Source: Chitinophagaceae bacterium (lineage in GTDB: Bacteria > Bacteroidota > Bacteroidia > Chitinophagales > Chitinophagaceae). From it: a stretch of DNA of 64,000 nt. Where the stretch lies: the NCBI GenBank assembly GCA_017307735.1, contig JAFKGR010000007.1, positions 62,001-126,000 on the forward strand, given 5' to 3'. Both the position numbers and the translations under genes were made by a program. Positions 17,516-25,300 of this stretch are shown here, piece after piece. Below the pieces are notes generated by a model. It saw nothing but the letters and a program-made list of their open reading frames with translations. It did no database searches and had not been told where the DNA came from. Position 1 is the first letter of the stretch. The number at the start of each line of letters is the position of its first letter.

Positions 17516-17845
17516 TTATACCGTCACGATCCCCGTATATACGCTGTCGGCGGCATCCTTTCCGTCTTCGCTGATGAAGCCTATTCAGGTATGTGCTTCC
17601 CCGGTATAACCGTGGGTTTTCAGTTTGGCGGTTCCATCGCCCCTGCGCCGACTGCTGATCTCAAATACCACTTGCTTTACGGCGAGGAAATAAGCAACCA
17701 ATACGGCAATATCGGAACTCCGTGCCGTGCCTGTCCCCGTATTATCATCCCACGTAAACAGGATATTGTCTCCTCCTCCCGTTGCTGCTGCAACCGGTAC
17801 GGAAGGCATTCCTCCTCCGGATATTTGCACATCGGGCCACGACAG
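17516..17845 (-). pseudogene. DUF6266 protein, C-terminal fragment (disrupted gene)
   Basis: Minus-strand frame SWPDVQISGGGMPSV...NILFTWDDNTGTGTARSSD...AVLVAYFLAVKQVVFEIS matches the C-terminal half of DUF6266 proteins. After GEAHT there is a TGA at 17583-17585, where a Trp codon (TGG) is expected. The same frame resumes as IGFISEDGKDAADSVYTGIVTV and ends at a proper TAA at 17516. So this half carries a nonsense mutation besides being separated from its N-terminal half (18787-19095) by an inserted toxin-antitoxin unit. DUF6266 function is unknown; members are short two-domain beta-rich proteins common in Bacteroidota. Confidence 0.7.
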
Positions 17846-17932
17846 TGTTGTAGGCTGCCTCACCCAACAATCACCTAATAACCAGCGGCAGAAAAAGTTT
17901 GGCAATGTTCACTAATTAGTTACCTTCATGAA

Positions 17933-18307
17933 ATGCAAAGGCAATTGAAAACTTACGGCAAATATTTTTTTGACTTCTATTGCTCACTGGACGATGATAT
18001 TCAAGAAAAAATTGATTGGGTTTTTGAAATTGTAAAGAATGCTGACCATATCCCTAAAAAATTCTTTGACCACTTAACAGGTTCAGATGGAATTTTTGAA
18101 ATTAGAATTGAATACGAAAGCAACATTTATCGGGTATTGTGCTTTTTTGATAAAGGAAATTTGGTAGTCCTTATTAACTCATTTCAAAAGAAAACTCAAA
18201 AGACACCTCCAAAAGAAATTGCCTTAGCTGAAAAACTTAAAAAACAATATTTCATTGACAAAAAAATAGACGATGAATACGAAAGAAACAAAAAGGTCAA
18301 AAAATAA
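17933..18307 (+). CDS. HigB/RelE-like toxin (phage-derived Gp49-like, PF05973)
   Basis: A 124-aa basic protein with the fold of host-inhibition toxins that cleave ribosome-bound mRNA. The core reads KYFFDFYCSLDDDIQEKIDW, then FFDHLTGSDGIFEIRIEY, NIYRVLCFFDKGNLVVLINS and FQKKTQKTPPKEIALAEKLK. This is the typical GIFEIR / YRVLYFF / FxKKTQKTP pattern of the Gp49-like family. The Lys-rich tail (DDEYERNKKVKK) overlaps the region where the antitoxin frame could start. Toxin first, antitoxin second is the HigBA order. The unit has its own leader in 17881-17932 and lies on the strand opposite to the gene it interrupts. Confidence 0.85.
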   Translation: MQRQLKTYGKYFFDFYCSLDDDIQEKIDWVFEIVKNADHIPKKFFDHLTGSDGIFEIRIEYESNIYRVLCFFDKGNLVVLINSFQKKTQKTPPKEIALAEKLKKQYFIDKKIDDEYERNKKVKK

Positions 18308-18311
18308 AATA

Positions 18312-18590
18312 ATGGATTGGAATGACCACCTTGACAAAAAATACGGGAAGGTTGGAACAGCGACCCGAACCGAATTTGAAAGCAAAGCTCAAGCATTTGT
18401 TATTGGTGAACTTTTGAAAGATGAACGGCAAAAAGCAAACTTGACACAAGAAGCCCTGGCTGAAAAAACCGGGACTAAGAAAAGCTACATTTCAAGAATT
18501 GAGAACGGACGTGCGGATATCCAACTTTCAACATTGTACAAGTTAATTGAGCAAGGGCTTAACCGAAAACTTGAACTGTATATACGATGA
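18312..18590 (+). CDS. HigA-like XRE antitoxin
   Basis: A 92-aa helix-turn-helix protein from the ATG at 18312; a 13-codon longer version starting at 18273 inside the toxin gene is possible. The N-terminal segment is MDWNDHLDKKYGKVGTATR. The HTH is LLKDERQKANLTQEALAEKT followed by GTKKSYISRIENGRADIQLS, and the tail IEQGLNRKLELYIR is typical of HigA partners of Gp49-like toxins. It should neutralise the toxin and repress the promoter upstream of 17933. The stop of the toxin and this start are 4 bases apart, so translation is probably coupled. Confidence 0.85.
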   Translation: MDWNDHLDKKYGKVGTATRTEFESKAQAFVIGELLKDERQKANLTQEALAEKTGTKKSYISRIENGRADIQLSTLYKLIEQGLNRKLELYIR

Positions 18591-18596
18591 CAAAAT

Positions 18597-18786
18597 AGGC
18601 AGCCTACAACAAGCACATTGGCATAGCAGGGCTGATGTGCATTTCATCGGCTTTTTGTTCGCTTTTGAGCACCAGTCCCGGCTGAAAATTCTTTGATAAA
18701 CTTTGGTGCATATTCTGTACTTTAATTCTTTATTGGTCTTTGGTTCCAGGCTGACGAATTTCTAATCCCCTGCCATCGCCAATATA
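18597..18786 (+). repeat. attC-like right end of the cassette
   Basis: Outer arm AGGCAGCCTACAACA at 18597, inner arm ATTGGCATAGCAGGG at 18617, and the complementary inner arm at 18768-18783. The matching outer arm is at the other end of the element (17846-17860). The double-arm layout, with one unpaired base in the inner arm, is like an integron recombination site. A small internal inverted repeat (GCACAT/ATGTGC at 18613-18640) is also present. Confidence 0.5.
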
Positions 18787-19095
18787 TACCGATATGTCCG
18801 GATAAACTCCTGTGATTGCTTTTCGCATCAGTGCGCTGGTGGCTTTGTTATATCCTGTGGCCGTGTTTATTTTTTGCGGAAATGTCCAGTCAAAGAAACC
18901 GCTGCCGGCAAAGCATCTGGTAAATTCATGGCATATTTTGATCTTTTGCTGCTGGGCAAGCCGGGCAGGGGTCATGGGTTTGGTACTCTTCCTCCTTTTA
19001 CTGCGGATAAAGTTGGTTCCCATGCGCATATAACCGGATACATTTCCTGCATTGCCTGTAAATTCACCGAGGATGCCGTAAGGTATTCTTGCCAT
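18787..19095 (-). pseudogene. DUF6266 protein, N-terminal fragment (disrupted gene)
   Basis: The minus-strand frame from the ATG at 19095 reads MARIPYGILGEFTGNAGNVS then GYMRMGTNFIRSKRRKS and MTPARLAQQQKIKICHEFTR, a standard DUF6266 N-terminus. Homology runs to ITGVYPDISV near 18787. The frame then continues for about 18 unrelated codons inside the inserted element before TAA at 18730. The missing half lies at 17516-17845. No signal peptide is visible. An ATG two codons further upstream (19101) is also possible. Confidence 0.7.
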
Positions 19096-19425
19096 AATCA
19101 AACGTTTTTGAGATGATCTGATATCCCGTTCCCAATTATCTCCGAATTAGCAACGAATAATGTAAGGATTGTAACGGGAACATTACTACCCAAATTCTAT
19201 GTATCCTCCGGGTTCTTTATGGGTAAACCTGCTCTACCCCGGAAAATGTTGCATGAACATGTTTTCCTAAACCTGAGTGATGGATTCCCTGGCGGATAAA
19301 TCAAAGGAGAGTTATTCAAGCAGACGCGGTTTATTTTTATCCCGGTATTTTATTCCCGTATTTCGCAGGTTCATCCGGTCATTTTCCTTCCCGTCTGAGC
19401 AAGTGTGAAAAAAAATATTTTTCTA

Positions 19426-19439
19426 TTTAAACGATTAAG
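19426..19439. promoter_or_regulatory. LacI-type operator candidate, GH172 operon, site 1
   Basis: TTAAACGATTAA (19427-19438) is a near palindrome with a central CG, 160 bp before the GH172 start. It shares 11 of 12 bases with the perfect palindrome upstream of susC. It lies in the 19117-19598 gene-free stretch, which otherwise holds only this leader and site 2. Confidence 0.5.
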
Positions 19440-19524
19440 CATATTATTGTTAAAGAATTGTTGATTGATTGGTTTGTGGACTTCAGAGAAAAGATTTATC
19501 AGGTTAATACTTTCCAAAATGAGC

Positions 19525-19536
19525 TTAAACGATTAA
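19525..19536. promoter_or_regulatory. LacI-type operator candidate, GH172 operon, site 2
   Basis: A second TTAAACGATTAA, identical to site 1, is 98 bp downstream of it and about 63 bp before the ATG at 19599. Two identical sites at this spacing would suit repression by a LacI-family dimer or looping tetramer. Confidence 0.5.
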
Positions 19537-19598
19537 ATAAACGATGCTTAGAATCCCTGAAAATATTAAATCCATTCACTTTTAAAATCATACATCTC

Positions 19599-20780
19599 AT
19601 GAGAAAATTACTTTTATTTTTCTTTTCTGTTATCGCCTGTTCCTTAGCATTCGGCCAGACATTCAACGGCGTGGATATGAGCCTGGGAAACTTATCAAAA
19701 TTGTCTGATGCAAAAACAAAATCCATCTCTCCCGAAAATTTCACAGGAGAAAAAGGCAAGGGCGGAATGGCCAATCCGAAAACACAGGCCGGTCAGAGAA
19801 ATGTGGCCAACGCATCTAATGCTGCGAGAGACCTCGGTGTCGGATGGAAAGTAAATCCGTATGTTCATATTGGTCCGGGAGAAACTTTTACCATGGCGGA
19901 TATTCAGGAATCGGGAGTTATCCAGCATATTTGGATGACGCCAACCGGTGTGTGGACAAATTCTATTCTGCGAATTTATTGGGACGGAGAAAAAAATCCT
20001 TCGGTGGAAGCTCCTGTCGGTGCGTTCTTTGGCATGGCATGGAATCAGTATTCCCCGCTGAATTCACTGGCGATGACGGTAAATCCCGGAAGCGCTTTCA
20101 ACTCTTATTGGAAAATGCCATTTAGAAAAAGTTGTAAAATAACCATGGAAAATATCGGCGACCAACCGATGGTTTTATATTATCAGATAGATTATGCTGC
20201 TACAAAAGTCGGCAATGACGAAGCCTATTTTCACGCTCAATACAGAAGATCCAATCCCACGCAGGGAAGCGACTACACAATTATCGACGGAATCAAGGGA
20301 AAAGGACAGTATGTGGGCACTTATCTCGCAGTGGGTGTAAATAATAACGGATGGTGGGGTGAGGGGGAAATTAAATTCTTTATCGATGGCGACAAGGAAT
20401 TTCCTTCAATCAACGGCACAGGCACTGAAGATTATTTCTGCGGTTCCTACGATTTTGATACCAGGAGTAAAAATCAAAATGGGACAGATCAGGTTAATTA
20501 TACAGAATTCTGTACGCCCTATTCCGGCCTGCACCAGGTCATAAAAGGTGATGGGCATTATAATGTCATGCAGCGGTTTGGAATGTACCGTTGGCACATT
20601 ATGGATCCAATTCGTTTTGACAAAGATTTGAAAGTGACCATTCAGGATTTGGGATGGCGTTCCGGCGGGCGCTACCTGGCTCAGCATTCAGACATGATTT
20701 CAGTTGCCTATTGGTACCAGACAGAACCCCATAATCCGTTTCCAAAAATTCCATCTAAAGATGAATTAGAGATCAATTAA
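19599..20780 (+). CDS. GH172 (DUF2961) glycoside hydrolase
   Basis: A 393-aa exported enzyme. I start at the ATG at 19599, which gives a clean signal peptide (MRKLLLFFFSVIACSLAFGQ); the longer frame from 19458 has 47 codons with no signal and spans operator site 2. The DUF2961 beta-jelly-roll shows IQHIWMTPTGVW, LRIYWDGEKNPSVEAPVGAF, the conserved GTGTEDYFCGSYDF, which should hold an active-site acid, and GMYRWHIMDPIRF. Known GH172 enzymes act on furanosides: difructose dianhydride I synthase/hydrolase, alpha-D-fructofuranosidase and exo-D-arabinofuranosidases. It heads an operon with DUF6786-like, isomerase and permease genes, so it probably supplies the free sugar that they handle. Confidence 0.88.
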   Translation: MRKLLLFFFSVIACSLAFGQTFNGVDMSLGNLSKLSDAKTKSISPENFTGEKGKGGMANPKTQAGQRNVANASNAARDLGVGWKVNPYVHIGPGETFTMADIQESGVIQHIWMTPTGVWTNSILRIYWDGEKNPSVEAPVGAFFGMAWNQYSPLNSLAMTVNPGSAFNSYWKMPFRKSCKITMENIGDQPMVLYYQIDYAATKVGNDEAYFHAQYRRSNPTQGSDYTIIDGIKGKGQYVGTYLAVGVNNNGWWGEGEIKFFIDGDKEFPSINGTGTEDYFCGSYDFDTRSKNQNGTDQVNYTEFCTPYSGLHQVIKGDGHYNVMQRFGMYRWHIMDPIRFDKDLKVTIQDLGWRSGGRYLAQHSDMISVAYWYQTEPHNPFPKIPSKDELEIN

Positions 20781-20803
20781 TTCAATTCAGAAAACTTTAA
20801 AGG

Positions 20804-22051
20804 ATGATTTCAAAATATTTTAAAGCACTTGTTATGTTTTCAATCCTGATAACCGGTTGCAAGAATTCGGATAAGTCGGCTAAAAAAGAAAGTAATGCTG
20901 CACCGGCGGTTAATGAAAATACATTTAGTCACGATCAGGATTTTTTAAAGAAATGGGACAGCTCACTTGTGGTGCTGAAAGCAGGAGATAGTAATGCAAT
21001 GATTCTTGTTTCTCCAAAGTACCAGGCCAAAGTTTTTACATCTACTGCCCGGGGGGATTCGGGAAAAAGTTTCGGATGGATTAATTATGGAGCTTTTGAA
21101 AAGCCGGTGGATCCACACATGAATGCATTTGGCGGTGAAGACAGGCTCTGGCTTGGCCCGGAGGGTGGGCCTTTTTCACTCTTCTTTGCTCCGGGAAAGG
21201 AAATGGTTTTTGATAACTGGCATACACCTGCACCTTTCGATATTGAATCATGGAGTCTTGTTTCTTATACAACCAATGAAGCTCGGTTGTCAAAGGATAT
21301 GAAGTTGTTGAATTATGCAGGTACGGAACTTCATCTCAATATCAATCGTGAAATCCGGATGCTGGAAACTCCTCAAATTGAAAAGTCGCTTTCAATTGCG
21401 TTGGGTAAGGATGTGCATGTTGTCGGATTTACAACCACCAATACACTCAAAAACACAGGTAACATTGTTTGGGATCACAAGACCGGCGCCCCATGTATGT
21501 GGAACCTTGATATGTTTACACCATCTGAAAAAACTGTGATTGTAATTCCTTATAAAACCAACGTGGAAGGGAAAGTTGCAACCACCGATTATTTCGGAGA
21601 AATACCTGCCGACAGAATCAAGATCGATAGCGGTACCCTGTATTTCAGGGCTGACGGGCATTCCAGAGGAAAACTCGGACTCCCCCCTGCACGTGTGAAA
21701 GGTGTTGCAGGAAGCTATTCCGCAGATAAGGGAGTGTTGACAATAATCCGGTATGATGTGGATCAGAAAGGAACGTATCTCAACCAGGAATGGACAACCA
21801 AAAAGGATCCTTTTACCGGTGATGTGATGAATGCTTACAATGATGGTCCTCTGAAAGATGGTTCTCAGATGGGCCCTTTCTATGAAATGGAAAGTGTTTC
21901 ACCGGCTGCGTTTTTGAAACCGGGAGAAAGCCTGGTGCATAAACACACTGTTTACCATTTTACGGGCGATCAAAATGCCCTTAACGGGATTTCAGAAAAA
22001 GTTCTTGGCGTATCTCTGGATCAGATTAATTCAATATTTAAAAAAGATTAA
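20804..22051 (+). CDS. DUF6786-like lipoprotein in the sugar operon
   Basis: A 415-aa lipoprotein (lipobox ILITGCKN), followed by a beta-rich mature part with [20 protein letters not shown], a stretch typical of DUF6786 proteins. The overall pattern (long beta-sandwich, [13 protein letters not shown], ending in [19 protein letters not shown]) recalls mutarotase-like folds, but no catalytic His/Glu pair can be assigned by eye. It is 23 bp after GH172 and 13 bp before the isomerase, so it is certainly co-transcribed. A role in binding or epimerising the released sugar is inference. Confidence 0.75.
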   Translation: MISKYFKALVMFSILITGCKNSDKSAKKESNAAPAVNENTFSHDQDFLKKWDSSLVVLKAGDSNAMILVSPKYQAKVFTSTARGDSGKSFGWINYGAFEKPVDPHMNAFGGEDRLWLGPEGGPFSLFFAPGKEMVFDNWHTPAPFDIESWSLVSYTTNEARLSKDMKLLNYAGTELHLNINREIRMLETPQIEKSLSIALGKDVHVVGFTTTNTLKNTGNIVWDHKTGAPCMWNLDMFTPSEKTVIVIPYKTNVEGKVATTDYFGEIPADRIKIDSGTLYFRADGHSRGKLGLPPARVKGVAGSYSADKGVLTIIRYDVDQKGTYLNQEWTTKKDPFTGDVMNAYNDGPLKDGSQMGPFYEMESVSPAAFLKPGESLVHKHTVYHFTGDQNALNGISEKVLGVSLDQINSIFKKD

Positions 22052-22064
22052 AATTCAATATAAC

Positions 22065-23828
22065 ATGGGTGAATATCCTAAAATTGGAATCAGGCCAATC
22101 ATAGACGGACGGCTGGGAGGCATTCGTGAATCGCTGGAAGATACCACGATGGGAATGGCAAAGAACGTCGCCGACCTTTTTAGTCGTGAACTGAAATATC
22201 CCGATGGCAGTTCCGTGGAATGTGTGATTGCCGGTACCTGTATCGGTGGAGTAAAAGAAGCCGCCAATTGTGCGGAAAAATTCAGAAGAGAAAATGTGGG
22301 TGTTTCCCTCTCTGTAACTCCGTGCTGGTGTTATGGTTCAGAAACTATGGATATGGATCCGCATTTGCCAAAGGCCATTTGGGGATTTAACGGCACTGAA
22401 AGGCCGGGTGCTGTTTACCTGGCAGCGACACTGGCAGCACATAATCAAAAGGGTTTGCCTTCTTTCGGAATTTATGGGAAAGATGTACAGGATTTGGGTG
22501 ATAAAAATATTCCTGATGATGTCAGGGAAAAGTTACTTCGTTTTGCCAAAGCAGGTTTGGCTGTGGCCATAATGAAAGGAGAATCTTACCTCGCGATTGG
22601 TTCCGTTAGTATGGGAATTGGTGGTTCGATTGTGAATCCTGATTTCTTTCAACACTATCTCGGTATGAGAAATGAATATGTTGACTCTGCCGAAGTGCTT
22701 CGCAGAATTCAATTGGAGATTTATGATAAAGAAGAATTCAAGAAAGCCATTGAATGGACAATAAGTCATTGCAAAGAAGGAGAAGATTTTAATCAGAAAA
22801 AAAATATTAAAAGCCGCGAACAAAAAGATAAGGACTGGGAATTTGTGGTAAAAATGACAATGATTATCCGCGACCTGATGACAGGTAATAAAAAATTATC
22901 TGACATGGGTTTTAATGAAGAATCGTTGGGCCACAATGCCATTGCTTCCGGTTTCCAGGGGCAGAGACAATGGACAGACTTTTTGCCTAACGGTGATTTT
23001 TCAGAAGCCATATTAAATTCATCCTTTGACTGGAATGGTATCCGCAAACCATTTGTCGTAGCTACTGAAAATGATTCTTTGAACGGAGCCTCTATGCTCT
23101 TTAATTATTTACTGACGAACACACCGCAAATTTTTGCAGATGTAAGAACCTATTGGAGCCCTGAAGCTGTCGAGAGAGTTTCTGGTTGGAGGCCTGATGG
23201 CATTGCCGAAAAAGGGTTTATCCATTTAATCAATTCCGGATCTATCACGCTGGATGGCAGTGGCAGGCAGCACCGCGATGGCAAACCTGCAATGAAACCG
23301 TTTTGGGAAATCACTGAAAAAGAGGCCGATGATTGCCTGAATGCGACAACCTGGTATCCGGCCAACCGCGATTATTTTCGCGGAGGCGGATATTCTTCCA
23401 ATTTGCTAACCGAAGGAGGAATGCCCCTCACGATGTGCAGATTGAATCTGGTGCATGGGATCGGCCCGGTACTGCAGATTGCGGAAGGATGGTCAATTGA
23501 TTTGCCAAAAGAAGTTCACAAAATTCTTCATGAACGTACAGATAAGACCTGGCCAACTACCTGGTTTGTTCCGCGGTTGAATGAAAAATTATCCAATTTC
23601 AAAAGTGTTTATAATGTGATGGCAAATTGGGGAGCCAATCACGGAGCCATTAGTTATGGTCACATAGGTGCAGATTTGATTACATTGGCATCGATACTTC
23701 GTATCCCGGTAAACATGCATAATGTAGATGATGAAAATATTTTCAGGCCTTCAGCCTGGGCAAGCTTTGGAATGGAAAAAGAGGGAGCTGATTTCAGAGC
23801 CTGTTCAACGTATGGACCACTTTATTAA
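22065..23828 (+). CDS. fucI: L-fucose isomerase family (probably D-arabinose/L-fucose isomerase)
   Basis: A 587-aa cytoplasmic ketol isomerase, the length of E. coli FucI (591). The ATG at 22065 gives [20 protein letters not shown], the standard FucI opening; the longer frame from 21975 overlaps the preceding gene. Metal and active-site regions are recognisable: [15 protein letters not shown] (Glu), [11 protein letters not shown] (Asp) and [16 protein letters not shown] (His). Family enzymes use Mn2+ and convert L-fucose to L-fuculose and D-arabinose to D-ribulose, because the two sugars share stereochemistry at C2-C4. With a ribulokinase and no fuculose-phosphate aldolase in the locus, D-arabinose is the likelier substrate. 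Confidence 0.93.
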   Translation: MGEYPKIGIRPIIDGRLGGIRESLEDTTMGMAKNVADLFSRELKYPDGSSVECVIAGTCIGGVKEAANCAEKFRRENVGVSLSVTPCWCYGSETMDMDPHLPKAIWGFNGTERPGAVYLAATLAAHNQKGLPSFGIYGKDVQDLGDKNIPDDVREKLLRFAKAGLAVAIMKGESYLAIGSVSMGIGGSIVNPDFFQHYLGMRNEYVDSAEVLRRIQLEIYDKEEFKKAIEWTISHCKEGEDFNQKKNIKSREQKDKDWEFVVKMTMIIRDLMTGNKKLSDMGFNEESLGHNAIASGFQGQRQWTDFLPNGDFSEAILNSSFDWNGIRKPFVVATENDSLNGASMLFNYLLTNTPQIFADVRTYWSPEAVERVSGWRPDGIAEKGFIHLINSGSITLDGSGRQHRDGKPAMKPFWEITEKEADDCLNATTWYPANRDYFRGGGYSSNLLTEGGMPLTMCRLNLVHGIGPVLQIAEGWSIDLPKEVHKILHERTDKTWPTTWFVPRLNEKLSNFKSVYNVMANWGANHGAISYGHIGADLITLASILRIPVNMHNVDDENIFRPSAWASFGMEKEGADFRACSTYGPLY

Positions 23829-23847
23829 CTGTTACCAATCTTAAAAG

Positions 23848-25131
23848 ATGCAAAAACCAAAGTCTTCACTTTTCATCAGGGATGGTGTAAACTATCTGAT
23901 CCCTTTTGCAGCCATCAGCGCTTTGTTTTTTTTATGGGGTATTGCGCATGGCATGCTGGATACGCTGGATAAAAATTTTCAGATGATGCTACACCTTGAA
24001 AAATGGCAATCCAGTTTTATTCAGTTTTCTCTTTATGGCGCCTATTTTGGTATGGCGATCCCTGCCGGGTTGTTCATGAAAAAACATGGATATAAAAAAG
24101 GAATCATTCTCGGATTGTTGTTGTTTGCATCCGGTGCATTGTTAGCTGCTGCCACAGCTCCTCTTCAGCATTTTGTGTTGTTTTTGGTCTGTCTGTTGAT
24201 TGTAGGCTGTGGATTAGCCACTCTTGAAACCGCGGCCAATCCTTATACTACAAAATTAGGTCCGCCCGAGACAGCCGAAAGGAGAATCAATTTTTCTCAG
24301 TCATTCAATGGATTGGCGTGGGTTCTTGGGCCATTGATTGCGCTTTATATTTATGGCAATCAAAATCATGAGGAAGGAAAAAAGATGATTTCAATTATTC
24401 TTCCCTTTGCCATTATCGGAATCGTTGTTTTATTGGTTGCTTTTGTTTTTATGCGCCTTCACTTGCCTGAGATTACCGAAGAAGATGAGAATCTCGCCCA
24501 CGGCACCGCAACCCATACCGACGAAAAAAATGCAATTGATGACATAACAGATCCCAGATACATCTCAAAAAAACCGTTGTGGGAAAACAGGCATTTCAAA
24601 CTGGGATTCATAGCGCAGGCCTGTTATGTGGCAGCGCAAACCGGCGTGTTTAGTTATCTGATCAATTTCGTCACAGATCATGACATGCATCCGCGGTTTG
24701 ATGTAAAATATGCTCCCTATTTTTTATCGCTCGGATTTTTACTTTTCATGATCGGGCGCGTATCGGGAAGCGCCATGATGAAATACTTCAGGCCATACAG
24801 GATGCTGGCATTGTATGCTCTGGCAAATTGTATTTTACTCCCGATTGTTGCGGCTGAGTTCGGATGGGTATCGCTGATTGCACTTTACGGAGTATTCTTT
24901 TTTATGTCGCTGATGTTCCCTACCATTTTTGCTCTGGCAATAAAATCTCTCGGGAAGAATACCAAGCAGGGAGCTTCCTTCCTTGTAATGGCTGTGGCAG
25001 GTGGTGCGGTTTTTCCACCCCTGATGGGAGCTGTGGCTGACAATTATGGTATGAGTATGGGGTTTCTCGTGCCGATACCATTGTTTGCATTTATTCTGTT
25101 TTATGCGGTGAAGGGATATGAGGTCAAATAA
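23848..25131 (+). CDS. fucP: FucP-type sugar:H+ symporter (MFS)
   Basis: A 427-aa inner-membrane major facilitator with 12 predicted helices. The FucP branch shows in FFLWGIAHGMLDTLDKNFQ in helix 1, GMAIPAGLFMKKHGYKKGI, the charged loop between helices 2 and 3, CGLATLETAANPYTTKLGP in helix 5, and GASFLVMAVAGGAVFPPLMG in the C-terminal half. E. coli FucP imports L-fucose and also handles related sugars, including D-arabinose. It is the last gene of the GH172 operon (19 bp after fucI) and should bring the periplasmic monosaccharide into the cytoplasm for the isomerase. Confidence 0.92.
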   Translation: MQKPKSSLFIRDGVNYLIPFAAISALFFLWGIAHGMLDTLDKNFQMMLHLEKWQSSFIQFSLYGAYFGMAIPAGLFMKKHGYKKGIILGLLLFASGALLAAATAPLQHFVLFLVCLLIVGCGLATLETAANPYTTKLGPPETAERRINFSQSFNGLAWVLGPLIALYIYGNQNHEEGKKMISIILPFAIIGIVVLLVAFVFMRLHLPEITEEDENLAHGTATHTDEKNAIDDITDPRYISKKPLWENRHFKLGFIAQACYVAAQTGVFSYLINFVTDHDMHPRFDVKYAPYFLSLGFLLFMIGRVSGSAMMKYFRPYRMLALYALANCILLPIVAAEFGWVSLIALYGVFFFMSLMFPTIFALAIKSLGKNTKQGASFLVMAVAGGAVFPPLMGAVADNYGMSMGFLVPIPLFAFILFYAVKGYEVK

Positions 25132-25300
25132 GCCGACGGTCAGGAAGGGAAAAACGAAAGATATAGGTTCATTTTTAAAATTAAAAACATAGTTTAAAAA
25201 AGAAATGTGTTGTCTGTGGTTGAAATGAGCAGTTTAATCATAATTGAATGCAGGTTGGTAAGGGGTTGAGTGAAATAAAGAATAAAATATTCCGGGAGCA

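Larger units (their letters stand above)
17846..18786 (+). mobile_element. integron-type cassette carrying a HigBA-like toxin-antitoxin pair, inserted in the DUF6266 gene
   Basis: About 940 bp separates the two DUF6266 halves. The left end begins TGTTGTAGGCTGCCT (17846-17860). Its exact reverse complement lies inside the right part at 18597-18611, followed by a second arm ATTGGCATAGCAGGG (18617-18631). That arm pairs with CCCTGCCATCGCCAAT (18768-18783) at the right end, leaving one extra base. Circularising the unit would join the right end to the left end and form one attC-like hairpin of about 200 bp. This is the arrangement expected after integrase-mediated insertion of a cassette at a secondary site. 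No integrase is in the window. Boundaries are accurate to a few bases only. Confidence 0.55.

Noticed and set aside
17378..17878. 166-codon plus-strand frame
   Set aside because: It is antisense to the DUF6266 C-terminal fragment, which has real family similarity; the plus-strand product has none.
17846..18786. Conventional IS or MITE with terminal inverted repeats
   Set aside because: The inverted partner of the left end is about 175 bp inside the right boundary and no transposase is present; the topology fits a cassette with attC-like arms better.
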